Shown: piece after piece, positions 54,560 through 63,600 of the stretch
How the letters are laid out: each line of letters starts with the position of its first letter
Position numbering within the stretch: the first letter of the stretch is position 1
Origin: Methyloceanibacter caenitepidi
GTDB lineage: Bacteria > Pseudomonadota > Alphaproteobacteria > Rhizobiales > Methyloligellaceae
NCBI RefSeq assembly: GCF_000828475.1
Contig: NZ_AP014648.1
Coordinates: forward strand, 2,863,400-2,927,399
Length of the DNA stretch: 64,000 bases
Reading direction: 5' to 3'
Position numbers and translations under genes: made by a program
The notes under the pieces: model-generated
What the model was told of the DNA's origin: nothing
Database searches by the model: none
The model's input: only the letters and a program-made list of their open reading frames with translations

Positions 54560-55485
54560 GTCAGGATCCTTTCTTTGATGTCGCTCCGGAAGTGCCAGAC
54601 GGCGTAAACCGCAGCCGCGACACCAACGAGCACCGCGACTTGAGGCCACGAGAAACCCGCCATGAGGGTTACAGGAACCGTTGCGATGCCGACCGCAGAC
54701 GACGCGACAGCGACCTGCTCTGGGCGATCCGCGTAGGCTTGGTCGATTGCTTGGCTCGTCAGCGGGCCCAGGATGCCGTCAACGACAAGACCTCCGTTCG
54801 TCCGCTGGAATTTCTTGACCGCGGCTGACGTGCGCTTGCCCCATTTGTTGTCGATGGGACCTGGGTCGAAGCCGAGGTCTGCTAGGCGCTGCTGATAGTG
54901 GCTGAGCGGCTTGAAGTCCGGGCCCTGCTCGACGGGACCAGAAGGCTTTCCGTCTTCCAGTATTTGGAGAACATTGACGCGGCGGCCCTTAGACCAGTTC
55001 ACCCGACCAGACGCGTAAGCGGGATACACCGTGGCGTACCCGTCGCCGTACTTGCCGTGCCGGAACAGGTCCGCTTCCTTCCGGCGTCTACCGATAATTT
55101 CCGGGGGCTTGTTCCAGTACAGGATTCGGGCCCTGGCCGTATCCAACTTCCTGCCGACCCAATAGGAGACCCATGAAGCTCGAGCGATAGCGCCCGTGTT
55201 GTAGTGGAACGAAACCGCCGCATCGTATTCGTGCTGCTTGACGTTCGCGCCGCCGATCCGGTTATCGACGCCGCGCTCGTACTTGGCGATGTCCTTGACG
55301 AACTGCGCCATGACTTCGCCCATCGGACGTGCTACGCCTTTCGTCATCTTGGCGGGGTCAGGATCGCCTGCGTATCTGGTATGGCCGATGCCCCAAGTCC
55401 AGACGCCAACGCTGTCCTTGTAAGGCATCTGCACAATACCTTCGTGGCTCGCGATTTCCGCAAGCCCGCGCTTGGAGACCTTCAT
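54547..55485 (-). CDS. Prophage endolysin (GH24 lysozyme plus peptidoglycan-binding domain)
   Basis: 312 residues. A GH24 lysozyme domain spans about 1-170, with catalytic Glu15 (IASHEGIVQMPYKD) and VWTWGIGHT, then AAVSFHYNTGAI. A peptidoglycan-binding domain spans about 200-260 (YQQRLADLGFDPGPIDNKWG, VDGILGPLT). The C-terminal end has hydrophobic helices (ATVPVTLMAGFSWPQVAVLV, AAVYAVWHF), unusual for a soluble endolysin and suggesting membrane tethering. Confidence 0.9.
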   Translation of the reverse strand: MKVSKRGLAEIASHEGIVQMPYKDSVGVWTWGIGHTRYAGDPDPAKMTKGVARPMGEVMAQFVKDIAKYERGVDNRIGGANVKQHEYDAAVSFHYNTGAIARASWVSYWVGRKLDTARARILYWNKPPEIIGRRRKEADLFRHGKYGDGYATVYPAYASGRVNWSKGRRVNVLQILEDGKPSGPVEQGPDFKPLSHYQQRLADLGFDPGPIDNKWGKRTSAAVKKFQRTNGGLVVDGILGPLTSQAIDQAYADRPEQVAVASSAVGIATVPVTLMAGFSWPQVAVLVGVAAAVYAVWHFRSDIKERILTWIG

Positions 55486-55555
55486 GTCTCACCTCATCGA
55501 TTGTGGTGTGGGGAATGCCGCCTGTGGCGGGGTCTAGAAGTCAGGGAGCGGGGGT

Positions 55556-55819
55556 TTAGCGGGGCGGCTTGTCCCGGTGCCGCCACATAAGAAAGCCCTT
55601 GAACAAGAGCAGGCCGACCGACAGGCACGCACCTGTGGCAGTGGCAGTCTTCAGGACCATCTCGGACCAAGCGTTCATGGTCGTGAAGTCCGGCACGGTC
55701 GTCGCCGCCACATACGACCCGATGGAACCTGCCCCACCCCATGCGGCAACTGCCGCCGTGCTCATCCGGTCAATGGATTCCGAAAGACGGTCTAGGGCGT
55801 GATGCATCATATGCTGCAC
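55556..55819 (-). CDS. Holin-like prophage membrane protein
   Basis: 87 residues with two hydrophobic stretches (AAVAAWGGAGSIGSYVAA and TATATGACLSVGLLLFKGFL) and a basic end. First gene of the lysis group, 70 bp before the endolysin. Confidence 0.6.
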   Translation of the reverse strand: MQHMMHHALDRLSESIDRMSTAAVAAWGGAGSIGSYVAATTVPDFTTMNAWSEMVLKTATATGACLSVGLLLFKGFLMWRHRDKPPR

Positions 55820-55981
55820 GGCGCGCTCCCCCGTGCTTCAATCGTTAGTCTCATGGCATGGCCTCCCTGCTTGAGGTTGTGCAATGGGAAGAGACGCGGG
55901 GGCGTCTCAAGCGCCCTCGCGTCTCGCTCGGATCAGCGCTGCTGGCCGGAAGCCACGCCCTGAAACTGTGGGTACAAGACT

Positions 55982-56569
55982 ATGCGATTGAGTGACCGTC
56001 ACCGGTTCGTCTTCATTTCAAACCCGCGATGCGGCAGCACGTCCATTCGTCAGATGCTCGATCCGTTCTCCGACGTAAGGTCGAAGACGCCGCCCCCTGT
56101 CCCGTGGCTACACCACCACGCCGGGGCCGATCTGATCGAGGCGGGCATGAAAGAGACCGGGCGCAACCCGGACGATTACGTGTTCCTCACGACCGTCAGA
56201 AACCCGTGGGCTCGCGTGTTCTCGGCCTACAAGTTCGGGCTCAAGAACCCCAACTCGACCTGGCACGCGCCGGCCGTTTCGGAAGGCTCGGTCAATGGCT
56301 TCGTCCAGCACCCGCATGTGATCGGCAAGATGCGCGGGCATGCCCTCGAAAGCAAAGCCACGAAGCGTGTCAGAGTCTTCCGCATCGAGGACCAAACGGA
56401 CGAGCTGCTGACCCTCGCGTCCTCGATTGTCGGAGAGTCCATTTCTCTCCCCCACGTCAACACGACTGAAGACAGCAGCTATACGGACGCCTTCACCGAG
56501 GCGAATGCAATCGGCCTCGTGGCCGAAATCTTCGCATCGGACATCGCGTTCGCGGGCTACCGCTTCTAG
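55982..56569 (+). CDS. Prophage-encoded sulfotransferase
   Basis: 195 residues. The PAPS-binding loop FISNPRCGSTSIRQML and the 3'-phosphate motif TTVRNPWARVFSAYKF place it in the Golgi-type/heparan-type sulfotransferase 2 family, which transfers sulfate from PAPS to sugar hydroxyls. It stands alone on the plus strand between the lysis genes and the sialidase-like gene, a typical accessory (moron) position. The acceptor is unknown; modifying host surface sugars is an inference. Confidence 0.85.
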   Translation: MRLSDRHRFVFISNPRCGSTSIRQMLDPFSDVRSKTPPPVPWLHHHAGADLIEAGMKETGRNPDDYVFLTTVRNPWARVFSAYKFGLKNPNSTWHAPAVSEGSVNGFVQHPHVIGKMRGHALESKATKRVRVFRIEDQTDELLTLASSIVGESISLPHVNTTEDSSYTDAFTEANAIGLVAEIFASDIAFAGYRF

Positions 56570-57864
56570 TCGCAGAGGATGTGGTCTTTCGGGAACTTGA
56601 ACACCCTCACGTCGTCGTCGTGGTCGGGGTGCTTGTCGTTCATCACGAACAGATAATCGTCGCCGACCTCGATCGGCGCCGGCCCCTGCATTCGCCGCGT
56701 AATGTTCATCTGCGCGACAATTGCTTTTGGACCTTTGTTCCAGATGATCTTGCCCGGCACCGTCGGACTTTCCTCGCCCGTGTAGATCCAATACGTGTTC
56801 CGCCCGGCTCCCAAATCCTTGTAGGTGTTGTTGTGGACGCCGAGCAGCCACTTCCCGTTCCCGGTGTTCTTCACCCAAGGCGTAGCTCTGGGATGCGGAA
56901 CAGGCCTCCCCGCTGCGCCATCCTCGCGCTGCGCCCAGCCCGTCGTGATGGACTGCTCGTCCGCCGAAATCCTGAACTCGGCGAGATAGCCGGCGTCCGT
57001 CCGAAACACCCCGTAGATCCGGCCGTCGTCAAAGAAATCGAAGGCAGGCTCTTCGTTGCTGTCCCCGCCAGCGGCGCTTGAGCCGTCCGGCAACAGGTTC
57101 GGCGCCGTCATCCCGTAGTTCCCGTCGGGCAGGAACTCGATCTTGTCGAGCGCGTCCGTGGCGTTCAGCGGGAACTTGAGGATGAAGGCTTCGCTGTCGT
57201 CCCACGTCTTGCCCCACAGGACCTTGCCGCGCTTCGCATAGGGTGCGTAGAGCCAGCCATTGCGGACGCGGGTCGTACCCGGAGGGAACCAGGCCAGCTT
57301 GTGCAGCCCGCCAAAGGGATTGCGATTGTCGGCGGCCGTCGGCTGATAATTGGCATACCCTGGAGGCAGAACGGTGAGCGTCTGGCCCTCGTCGTCCGAG
57401 TATTGAAGGCGCGGCCAGCCGATTGCGACCACCTTTTTCGAGGTCGCATCGCGGTCGTTGTAGGGAATCTCGCGGACATTGTTCTTGTTGAACATGCCGA
57501 TGAACCAGAGCCGATCCGCAGCCGGATCGTAACTCGGCATCCACCAGGAGCTCTCCGCCATCGACGGCGGGTCGATGTCCTGAATGAAGGACCACGTATC
57601 CCCTCCGTCCGTGGACTCATAGATCGCGGCGTGCTGGTCGGGATCGCCTTCCTTAACCGCGCTTTGCGTGACGGTCAGGATGATCTTTCCGGAAGGAAGA
57701 ACCGCTAGACCGCCCACTTCTCTGTAGGTGCCGTTGGTGACGACAATGCCGTCCCTGTCGAAATCCTTGGCGTAGAGCGGCGGGCATGTCTGCGCCGCGG
57801 CCGGGAAAATCGGCGCAGCAAGAAACAGTGCCGCGCCTAGAAGGCGAAACAGGTGCATCTTCAT
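56566..57864 (-). CDS. Secreted Asp-box (sialidase-like) beta-propeller protein
   Basis: 432 residues. A signal peptide (LLGAALFLAAPIFPAAA) precedes a propeller-type domain with Asp-box motifs (YESTDGGDTWSF; QYSDDEGQTL) and further blades (SSWWMPSYDPAADRLWF, DGRIYGVFRTDAGYL). The family includes sialidases, but no complete catalytic set was confirmed. It shares a 4-bp tail-to-tail overlap with the sulfotransferase. A signal peptide is odd for a phage virion protein; it suggests a lysogenic conversion gene. Confidence 0.75.
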   Translation of the reverse strand: MKMHLFRLLGAALFLAAPIFPAAAQTCPPLYAKDFDRDGIVVTNGTYREVGGLAVLPSGKIILTVTQSAVKEGDPDQHAAIYESTDGGDTWSFIQDIDPPSMAESSWWMPSYDPAADRLWFIGMFNKNNVREIPYNDRDATSKKVVAIGWPRLQYSDDEGQTLTVLPPGYANYQPTAADNRNPFGGLHKLAWFPPGTTRVRNGWLYAPYAKRGKVLWGKTWDDSEAFILKFPLNATDALDKIEFLPDGNYGMTAPNLLPDGSSAAGGDSNEEPAFDFFDDGRIYGVFRTDAGYLAEFRISADEQSITTGWAQREDGAAGRPVPHPRATPWVKNTGNGKWLLGVHNNTYKDLGAGRNTYWIYTGEESPTVPGKIIWNKGPKAIVAQMNITRRMQGPAPIEVGDDYLFVMNDKHPDHDDDVRVFKFPKDHILCD

Positions 57865-57962
57865 ATCCAGTCTTGGTTGTGAAGGTTCGTAAATGCTCGG
57901 CCAGATTTGCATCTGATCCGCGATCATGCAATCAGAGATTGGCCACCTACAACGCACAGGTG

Positions 57963-58466
57963 TCAGGACGGCTTGCGAAGACCCAAAGCGAGGGCAACGT
58001 CCGCAGCCGTGATTTCCGCGTCGGACTTGGCGGCTGCGATGCGCCGGAAGGCCCCCTCTTCCGCGGACACGCGCCTCTGCTCTTGCGCCTTGAGAGTTTC
58101 GTCTTCGACCCAATCCCCGACCCGGCGATCGAACTTCACGTGACGCGACGGCGGCTTCTTTGCCGTGTAACCCTCCGGAATTGGGCCGTATTTCGGGTAG
58201 CTGGTTTTCCCGATCTTCAGCACGACCGCGACGCCGGTTTCCTTGTCATAGACGGTGTGCTTGTGGTGGTTCTCTTCGTAACGCCACGATTGCGCGGCGC
58301 GATCGAAGACGCGCATATACCCCTTCTGGGGCTCCGGCGCGGGAACCCCAGTCAGGCTCTGGTGGCCCGTCTCCGGCAAAATCGGGGAACCGTCTTCGCG
58401 AACCTTGGCGTCGTACTCGGATAGGTAGGCGCCGGTCTCGGGATGATATCTGTAGATTCTGGCCAT
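57963..58466 (-). CDS. Tail-fibre-assembly-like protein
   Basis: 167 residues. It begins MARIYRYHPETGAYLSEYDA and has a WRYEENHHKHTVYDKETGV segment, as in phage fibre-associated proteins with DUF4376-like layout. It sits just after the fibre genes. Assignment is by position and general pattern. Confidence 0.65.
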   Translation of the reverse strand: MARIYRYHPETGAYLSEYDAKVREDGSPILPETGHQSLTGVPAPEPQKGYMRVFDRAAQSWRYEENHHKHTVYDKETGVAVVLKIGKTSYPKYGPIPEGYTAKKPPSRHVKFDRRVGDWVEDETLKAQEQRRVSAEEGAFRRIAAAKSDAEITAADVALALGLRKPS

Positions 58467-58471
58467 AACCC

Positions 58472-59488
58472 TCACCGAAAGTAGATGCCGACGAGCACGC
58501 CGATCGCGTTCACGCGGATTTCGTCGACGCTGTCGGAATAGGTCGGATCGTCCGCGGAGGCGGCGAATGTGTAACTGTAGCGACCGTCGGCGCTGCCGGA
58601 GGCCGGCCGGTTCTCTTGGTCCTTGGTCCTGCTCACGGCGCCGGTCGCCGTGCCGGATCCGTAGGCCGTCACCTCCGTGAACGTCGCATCGATGTCGGGT
58701 GCGCCGTCGGCCTGCACTTCGCCGACATCGAGATCCGTGCCGTCGGCCGCGCGAAGGCTCTTGTTCGGGCCGTGCCAGTCGGGAAGCGCCAAGCGCTTGT
58801 GCGCCGCGAAGTCGGCCGCAGCGTTCGCTCCGTATGTCGAGGCCCCGCCGCCGCTGTCATAGATCGCGTAGGTTCCGTTTGCATTCCCGACGGCCCATCG
58901 CTTCTCGAAAAGCGGCCATGTGTCGTCGTTGGCCCTCGACGTGGCGCCGGACGAGCCGTCGCCGATCGTCAGACCGTCGCAAGCAAGGCACGAGTCTGGC
59001 AGCGTCAACTCGTCGGCGAAGCGATAGCTGCCGATGCGCTCGGCAATTTGCGCTTCGAGCGCGGACGTGTCGCCGAACCTGACCTCGACCCACTGCACCC
59101 CGACACGCTTGAGAACCAGCGGGGTCGACGTGCTCAAGGCCTTGTTCGCCGCTCCGGCCAGACTGACCTCTCCGTCGGCGCCGGCGTTGAGGTGCTGGAC
59201 GGTGACGGTCCGCGCGGCGTTCTCGGCCCAAAGATAGACGATGGCCCCTTCGCTCAACGTCGTGATCGCCAGCGTGTCGAGCGTATCGGAGGAGTCGTCG
59301 CTCTCGGTATCGATCGTATGCAGCGCCGAGACGGGCGTGACGGCGCCGGAAGCGATCGTCAGTTCCGACTGAGCCGCGCCGCCGGGCATCTCTTTTTCGC
59401 GGGCGAGCACGTCCTCGAGGAACTGCTTGGCCTCCCCCTCCGAGCGGTCGCCCGACGAGATGTAGTTGGCGTCTTGGAGATCGGTCAT
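58472..59488 (-). CDS. Tail fibre/collar-like protein
   Basis: 338 residues. The N-terminal 120 residues (ASGAVTPVSALHTIDTESDD, VTVQHLNAGADGEVSLAGAA) are paralogous to the next gene, and the C-terminal part with LPDWHGPNKSLRAADGTDLD resembles a phage tail-collar domain. Probably binds host surface sugars. Confidence 0.75.
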   Translation of the reverse strand: MTDLQDANYISSGDRSEGEAKQFLEDVLAREKEMPGGAAQSELTIASGAVTPVSALHTIDTESDDSSDTLDTLAITTLSEGAIVYLWAENAARTVTVQHLNAGADGEVSLAGAANKALSTSTPLVLKRVGVQWVEVRFGDTSALEAQIAERIGSYRFADELTLPDSCLACDGLTIGDGSSGATSRANDDTWPLFEKRWAVGNANGTYAIYDSGGGASTYGANAAADFAAHKRLALPDWHGPNKSLRAADGTDLDVGEVQADGAPDIDATFTEVTAYGSGTATGAVSRTKDQENRPASGSADGRYSYTFAASADDPTYSDSVDEIRVNAIGVLVGIYFR

Positions 59489-59491
59489 GGA

Positions 59492-60580
59492 TTAGAGCCA
59501 GAGAATTTTGCAAGCGACGATGGAGGGTTGCAGCAGCGCGACGGGCACGCTGGCGGCGAGGGACGCGGACGATGTGTTGCCGGTGACGTCCAGTGTTCCG
59601 GAATAATTGCTGTTGCCGGACACGGAGCCGTTGTGGTCGTGAACGCCGTCGGTCGACGTGTTGGGGCCGCTTTGAACGGATTCGGACTTCCAGCCGGTGA
59701 CGCGAGGGCCGCCGCCACTGGCCGCGCCCCCCGTAACCAGGTCGCGCGGCTTGTGGTTGTGGCCGCCCGCGTTGCTTATCGAAAGGTTGAGGCTGATGTA
59801 GTGGCGGTGATTCTCCACCTCCAGCGTGCCGTCGGCCGTGTGGTAGTGCTCGCGCAAGGGCACCTGCGCATCCGCCAGCGTCACGTCGTCGGCGCCGCCG
59901 GTATTCCCGACGGACGATGTGTCCAGATAACCGCTGTCGATCCGGCTCGTCGGCGAGGAGTCGCTGTTCTTGCCGACGATCACGCGCTCGCGCGCGTCGG
60001 GCACGAGGATGTCGGAGCCGGACACGAGGCCGGGGCAACGGGCGGCCAGGTCGGGGTTCTCCGCCGCGTCGAGCGTCTGGCCGTACATCAACACAGATCT
60101 GGGATAGATGTCGGTTTCGTCGCCCCAAAAGTCGCTGCTCGCGCCTGTCGGTCCTCCCGGCAGAAGCGTCTCGACGAGCTGGCGCCAGCGGAGACCGGAC
60201 CGTTCGAGGATCAACCGCGACCGGTTCTGCAGCAGAATGTCGTGACCGGCGAGCGTCTCGATCTGGCCGTCGCCGCCGGCGAGATGCTTGACGACGACGA
60301 GGCGCGATCCGTCGGCAGGCTCCAGGATCAGCCAGCGGCCGTCTTCGATATTCGTGAGCAGGATATTGGCGAGATCGTCCGTCGACGCGGCGGCTTCCGT
60401 GTCGACCGTATGCCGCGCGGAGGTTGGCGTGACGTTGCCGGCGGCAATGGTGAGCGCGCTCACAGGACCGGCGCCGGCACCTTCGGCAACGAAGTCACGC
60501 AGATCCTCGAAAGCGTCCTTCATCTGCTGCTGGGTGCGCCCAGAATTGGACAGGTAGCCGCTGCCCGGCAATGCGGTCAT
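59492..60580 (-). CDS. Tail fibre/collar protein
   Basis: 362 residues. N-terminal repeat domain as in its neighbour (AAGNVTPTSARHTVDTEAAA, VVVKHLAGGDGQIETLAGHD), followed by a tail-collar-like C-terminus with His-rich metal-type motifs (EHYHTADGTLEVENHRHYIS, DGVHDHNGS). Located 54 bp after protein J. Confidence 0.8.
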   Translation of the reverse strand: MTALPGSGYLSNSGRTQQQMKDAFEDLRDFVAEGAGAGPVSALTIAAGNVTPTSARHTVDTEAAASTDDLANILLTNIEDGRWLILEPADGSRLVVVKHLAGGDGQIETLAGHDILLQNRSRLILERSGLRWRQLVETLLPGGPTGASSDFWGDETDIYPRSVLMYGQTLDAAENPDLAARCPGLVSGSDILVPDARERVIVGKNSDSSPTSRIDSGYLDTSSVGNTGGADDVTLADAQVPLREHYHTADGTLEVENHRHYISLNLSISNAGGHNHKPRDLVTGGAASGGGPRVTGWKSESVQSGPNTSTDGVHDHNGSVSGNSNYSGTLDVTGNTSSASLAASVPVALLQPSIVACKILWL

Positions 60581-60634
60581 CGTTTCAAATCCCTGGTTGT
60601 CGGGGTTGTCCCGCGCGAGCGCTTCGGAGAGAGA

Positions 60635-63600
60635 TCAGTAGCCCTGAACGGTCGCGTCCACGTTGCCGGTCACGGCCAGATTGTCCGCGTCGAAGCATTT
60701 GATCAGCGGTCCGGCGGAGGCATCCTTGTCGATGAACTTCGCACTCACGGCGTCGCCGCCGTCGTCTTGCAGCGTGAGGCTGATGTTGAGGATCCGCGTG
60801 AATGATTCCGTCAGCGAGAGCCGCGTGCCGCCGGCCCCGATGGGCACGTCGTTGAACCGCTCGAGCACGTCCGGCACGTCCTGCCGGACGGTGAACTCCG
60901 AAATGATCGGCCGCATGGCGCCGCCGGCGGCGGTGATCCGGAAATAGACCCGCTCGCGCTTGAGCGCGGCGGCCTTTCCCGGCCACGCCCGGTAGTCCGA
61001 ATCAGCTCCCCACATGGGTTTGCTGTCGTCCGCGTTCCACATCTTCTGCGTCGAGGAACCCCACATCGGCGTATCGCCGTTGCCGCGGTACTGAATCTGA
61101 TACGAGGCAGCCTGGATGACGATGTCGAGACTGATGTCCCCTCCGAGAAGCGGGTTCGGGACGAAGAACGTCTCATAGGTCATCGCATTGTAGATCGACG
61201 TCCAGAAGACCGAGCTGCCGTCCGCATCCCAAAAGATGCCGTCGTCGCCGTAGGCCCAAAAGCTGGCAGCGTCGGTCGCCTTCAACGCGCCGGCATCGAG
61301 AATGCCGTTGGCGAGGGCCGCCTGAGCGGTGCCGATATAGTAATCGTGGTCCTTGTAGTCCGTCTCGAGAACCACGTTGTCGACGATCGTATCGCCGAGA
61401 TCGACCACGATCACGGCCGCCTCGTCGCTCTCCCGGTCGCCGGAGTCGAACGCCTTCAGCAGCAGCGTGAACGTACCGCCGCGCAGATGCGATATGTCGA
61501 ACCGCGTGTCGGAAATGAACGCTTGATGGGCGAGATCCGCGTCGGCCCAAGTGTACCGCTGGCCGCGATGGAACCGAAGCTGGAACCCCTTGAAGTCGAG
61601 CGGCGGATCGTAATCCCAGACCGCATAGTCGCCTTCCAGATAGAGCGCCTCGACCCCGTCCGGCGGAGCGGTTTTGCCGATGACGAAATAACCCGCCTGC
61701 ACGAACCAGTCGCTCGTCGCCCCGGGAACGTCGGCGTCGGCCGTCGCCACGCGTCGCAGCCGGATATCGTAGGTCTCGCCGCCGATCACCCCTTCGATGA
61801 TCACCTGGTCCTGCAGGCCTTGCGAGATCGAGGGCCCGTAGTCGTCCGCGTCCTGGTAGCGGATCTGCGCCTCGAGAACCGCTTTATTGAGAAACAAGCC
61901 TGCAGGCGGGCGGGCCGTGACGACGACGCGCTCGGCGACGGAGCCGTCGTCCCCGCGCACCGCGACGGTGATGTCCGATTGGATCGTCTCGATCTCCGGA
62001 ATGTCGGGGCGCAGACTATAGCGCGGCAGCCGCGTGATCTGGCTGTCGAACGCCGGGATCGCACCCTCGCTCGCGTCCTGGATCGCCGGCGCGTGATCGA
62101 CCAGCGTCAGCCGCGCCGCCAGATCCTTGACCGGCTCGATCGCCTTGACGACGAGCTCGACGCTCTCGCTGCCCTGCAGACCGAACAGGAACAGGTCGCC
62201 GGCTACGGGCCCATCCTCTTCGGCGACCGTGTCGGCGAAGGTGAGGACCGACACGACGCCGGGCGTCGTGGTCAGGTTCACGAGCAGCGACTGGCTCGAC
62301 TGGTCGGCGAGGCGGAACCGGGCAACATAGGATTGGCCCTCGACCATCTCGCACGGCTCGTCGACACGGACCGAGACGATATTGCCGCCGGAGACCGCCA
62401 CCTGCGTGACACGGCCGCCGGGATGATCCGACCAAACCGGAACGTCGTGAGCGACGGAGACGAGATCACCCCGGGTACAGACCAGGTTCTCGAAATCGCA
62501 ATAGAGCGTGTAGACCTCGGGCCGGAGCTGCGCGACCGCCATGTGGTAGCGCGCCAGCTTGTAGGCGTGCTCGTAACTCGTGACCCCCGGAAACTCGATC
62601 CCCTCGAACTTGGTGGCGTTCGCGGCGTTGTAGCCGTCCGCGTAGACGAAGGCCTCGTCCTGTTGGTAGTCCTTCGCCGCGTTGACGAAGCGGACGCGCC
62701 AGGCATGCGGCGTGTCGTCGAAGACCTTCTGCCCGGAGAAGCCCCACGAGTTGCGCGGCGTGAAATGCTGCACGACGAGGGTCTTTTCCTCGTCGATGAG
62801 GACGGCCCACTTCCCGTCACGCCGCGTGATTGAGCCCTTCCCCACCGCCGCGACGTCGGCCAGCGTTTCCAAGACCGACGATCCGAAGTCGCGGATCTGA
62901 TCGAACGAGAAGCCGTGGGTCGTGCAGTAATCGGAGAAGGCCTCGATCGAGTCGAGATCGATACCCCCGTCGCCAGCCGGCTCCGGGTTGGCGGGGCCCT
63001 GCAGCACATGGCGGATCAGGTCGCCGGGGTTGCGGCTGACCGTGCTTTCGTTCCAGTCGGCCCCGTCCCACGCGGTCACCTTGGACTTCACCAGGCCGCT
63101 GAGTTGATCGACAGCAGAGTTCAGTTGGCCAGTGGCCTTGATCCGTATAGCCGATTTCGCGAGCGGCTTCTCGAACTGGAGCGGGTCTTCGTTCGTGAAC
63201 GACCGCATGGCCGCCCAAACGACGGCGTCCTGCACACGGACATTGCTTGTGTCGTTGGTGAGCCGCCGCAGGCGCACGTCCCATTTGCCGCGCGACGGCG
63301 TGTTCCACGTATAACCTCGATAGACGGCACTCGTCCTCGCCTCGTTAACGGTCAGCGTATTGACCACCGTGAAGCTGCCGCTGCCGGCCGACCGGTAGGC
63401 AATCTCGACTTGTACGGTGCGCCGGGTCTTCTTGCCGTTCTTGTCGAACTCCACGAGCCCGCCCGGGAAGGCGATGTCGACGCTGATCCGATCCGTGTCC
63501 GATGGCGTCGTGCGGGTCTGGCCGCCGGCCGCCTTAGTCAGCGCGATCGACAACGGTAACGACGTCTCTGCGCGCGGATAAAGGCTGAGCTTCGAGTCCC

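Noticed and set aside
58616..60805. 729-codon open frame on the plus strand
   Set aside because: Antisense to the two tail fibre genes. The length is striking, but the translation is Arg/Val-rich shadow sequence without motifs.
61346..62833. 495-codon open frame on the plus strand
   Set aside because: Antisense to tail protein J.
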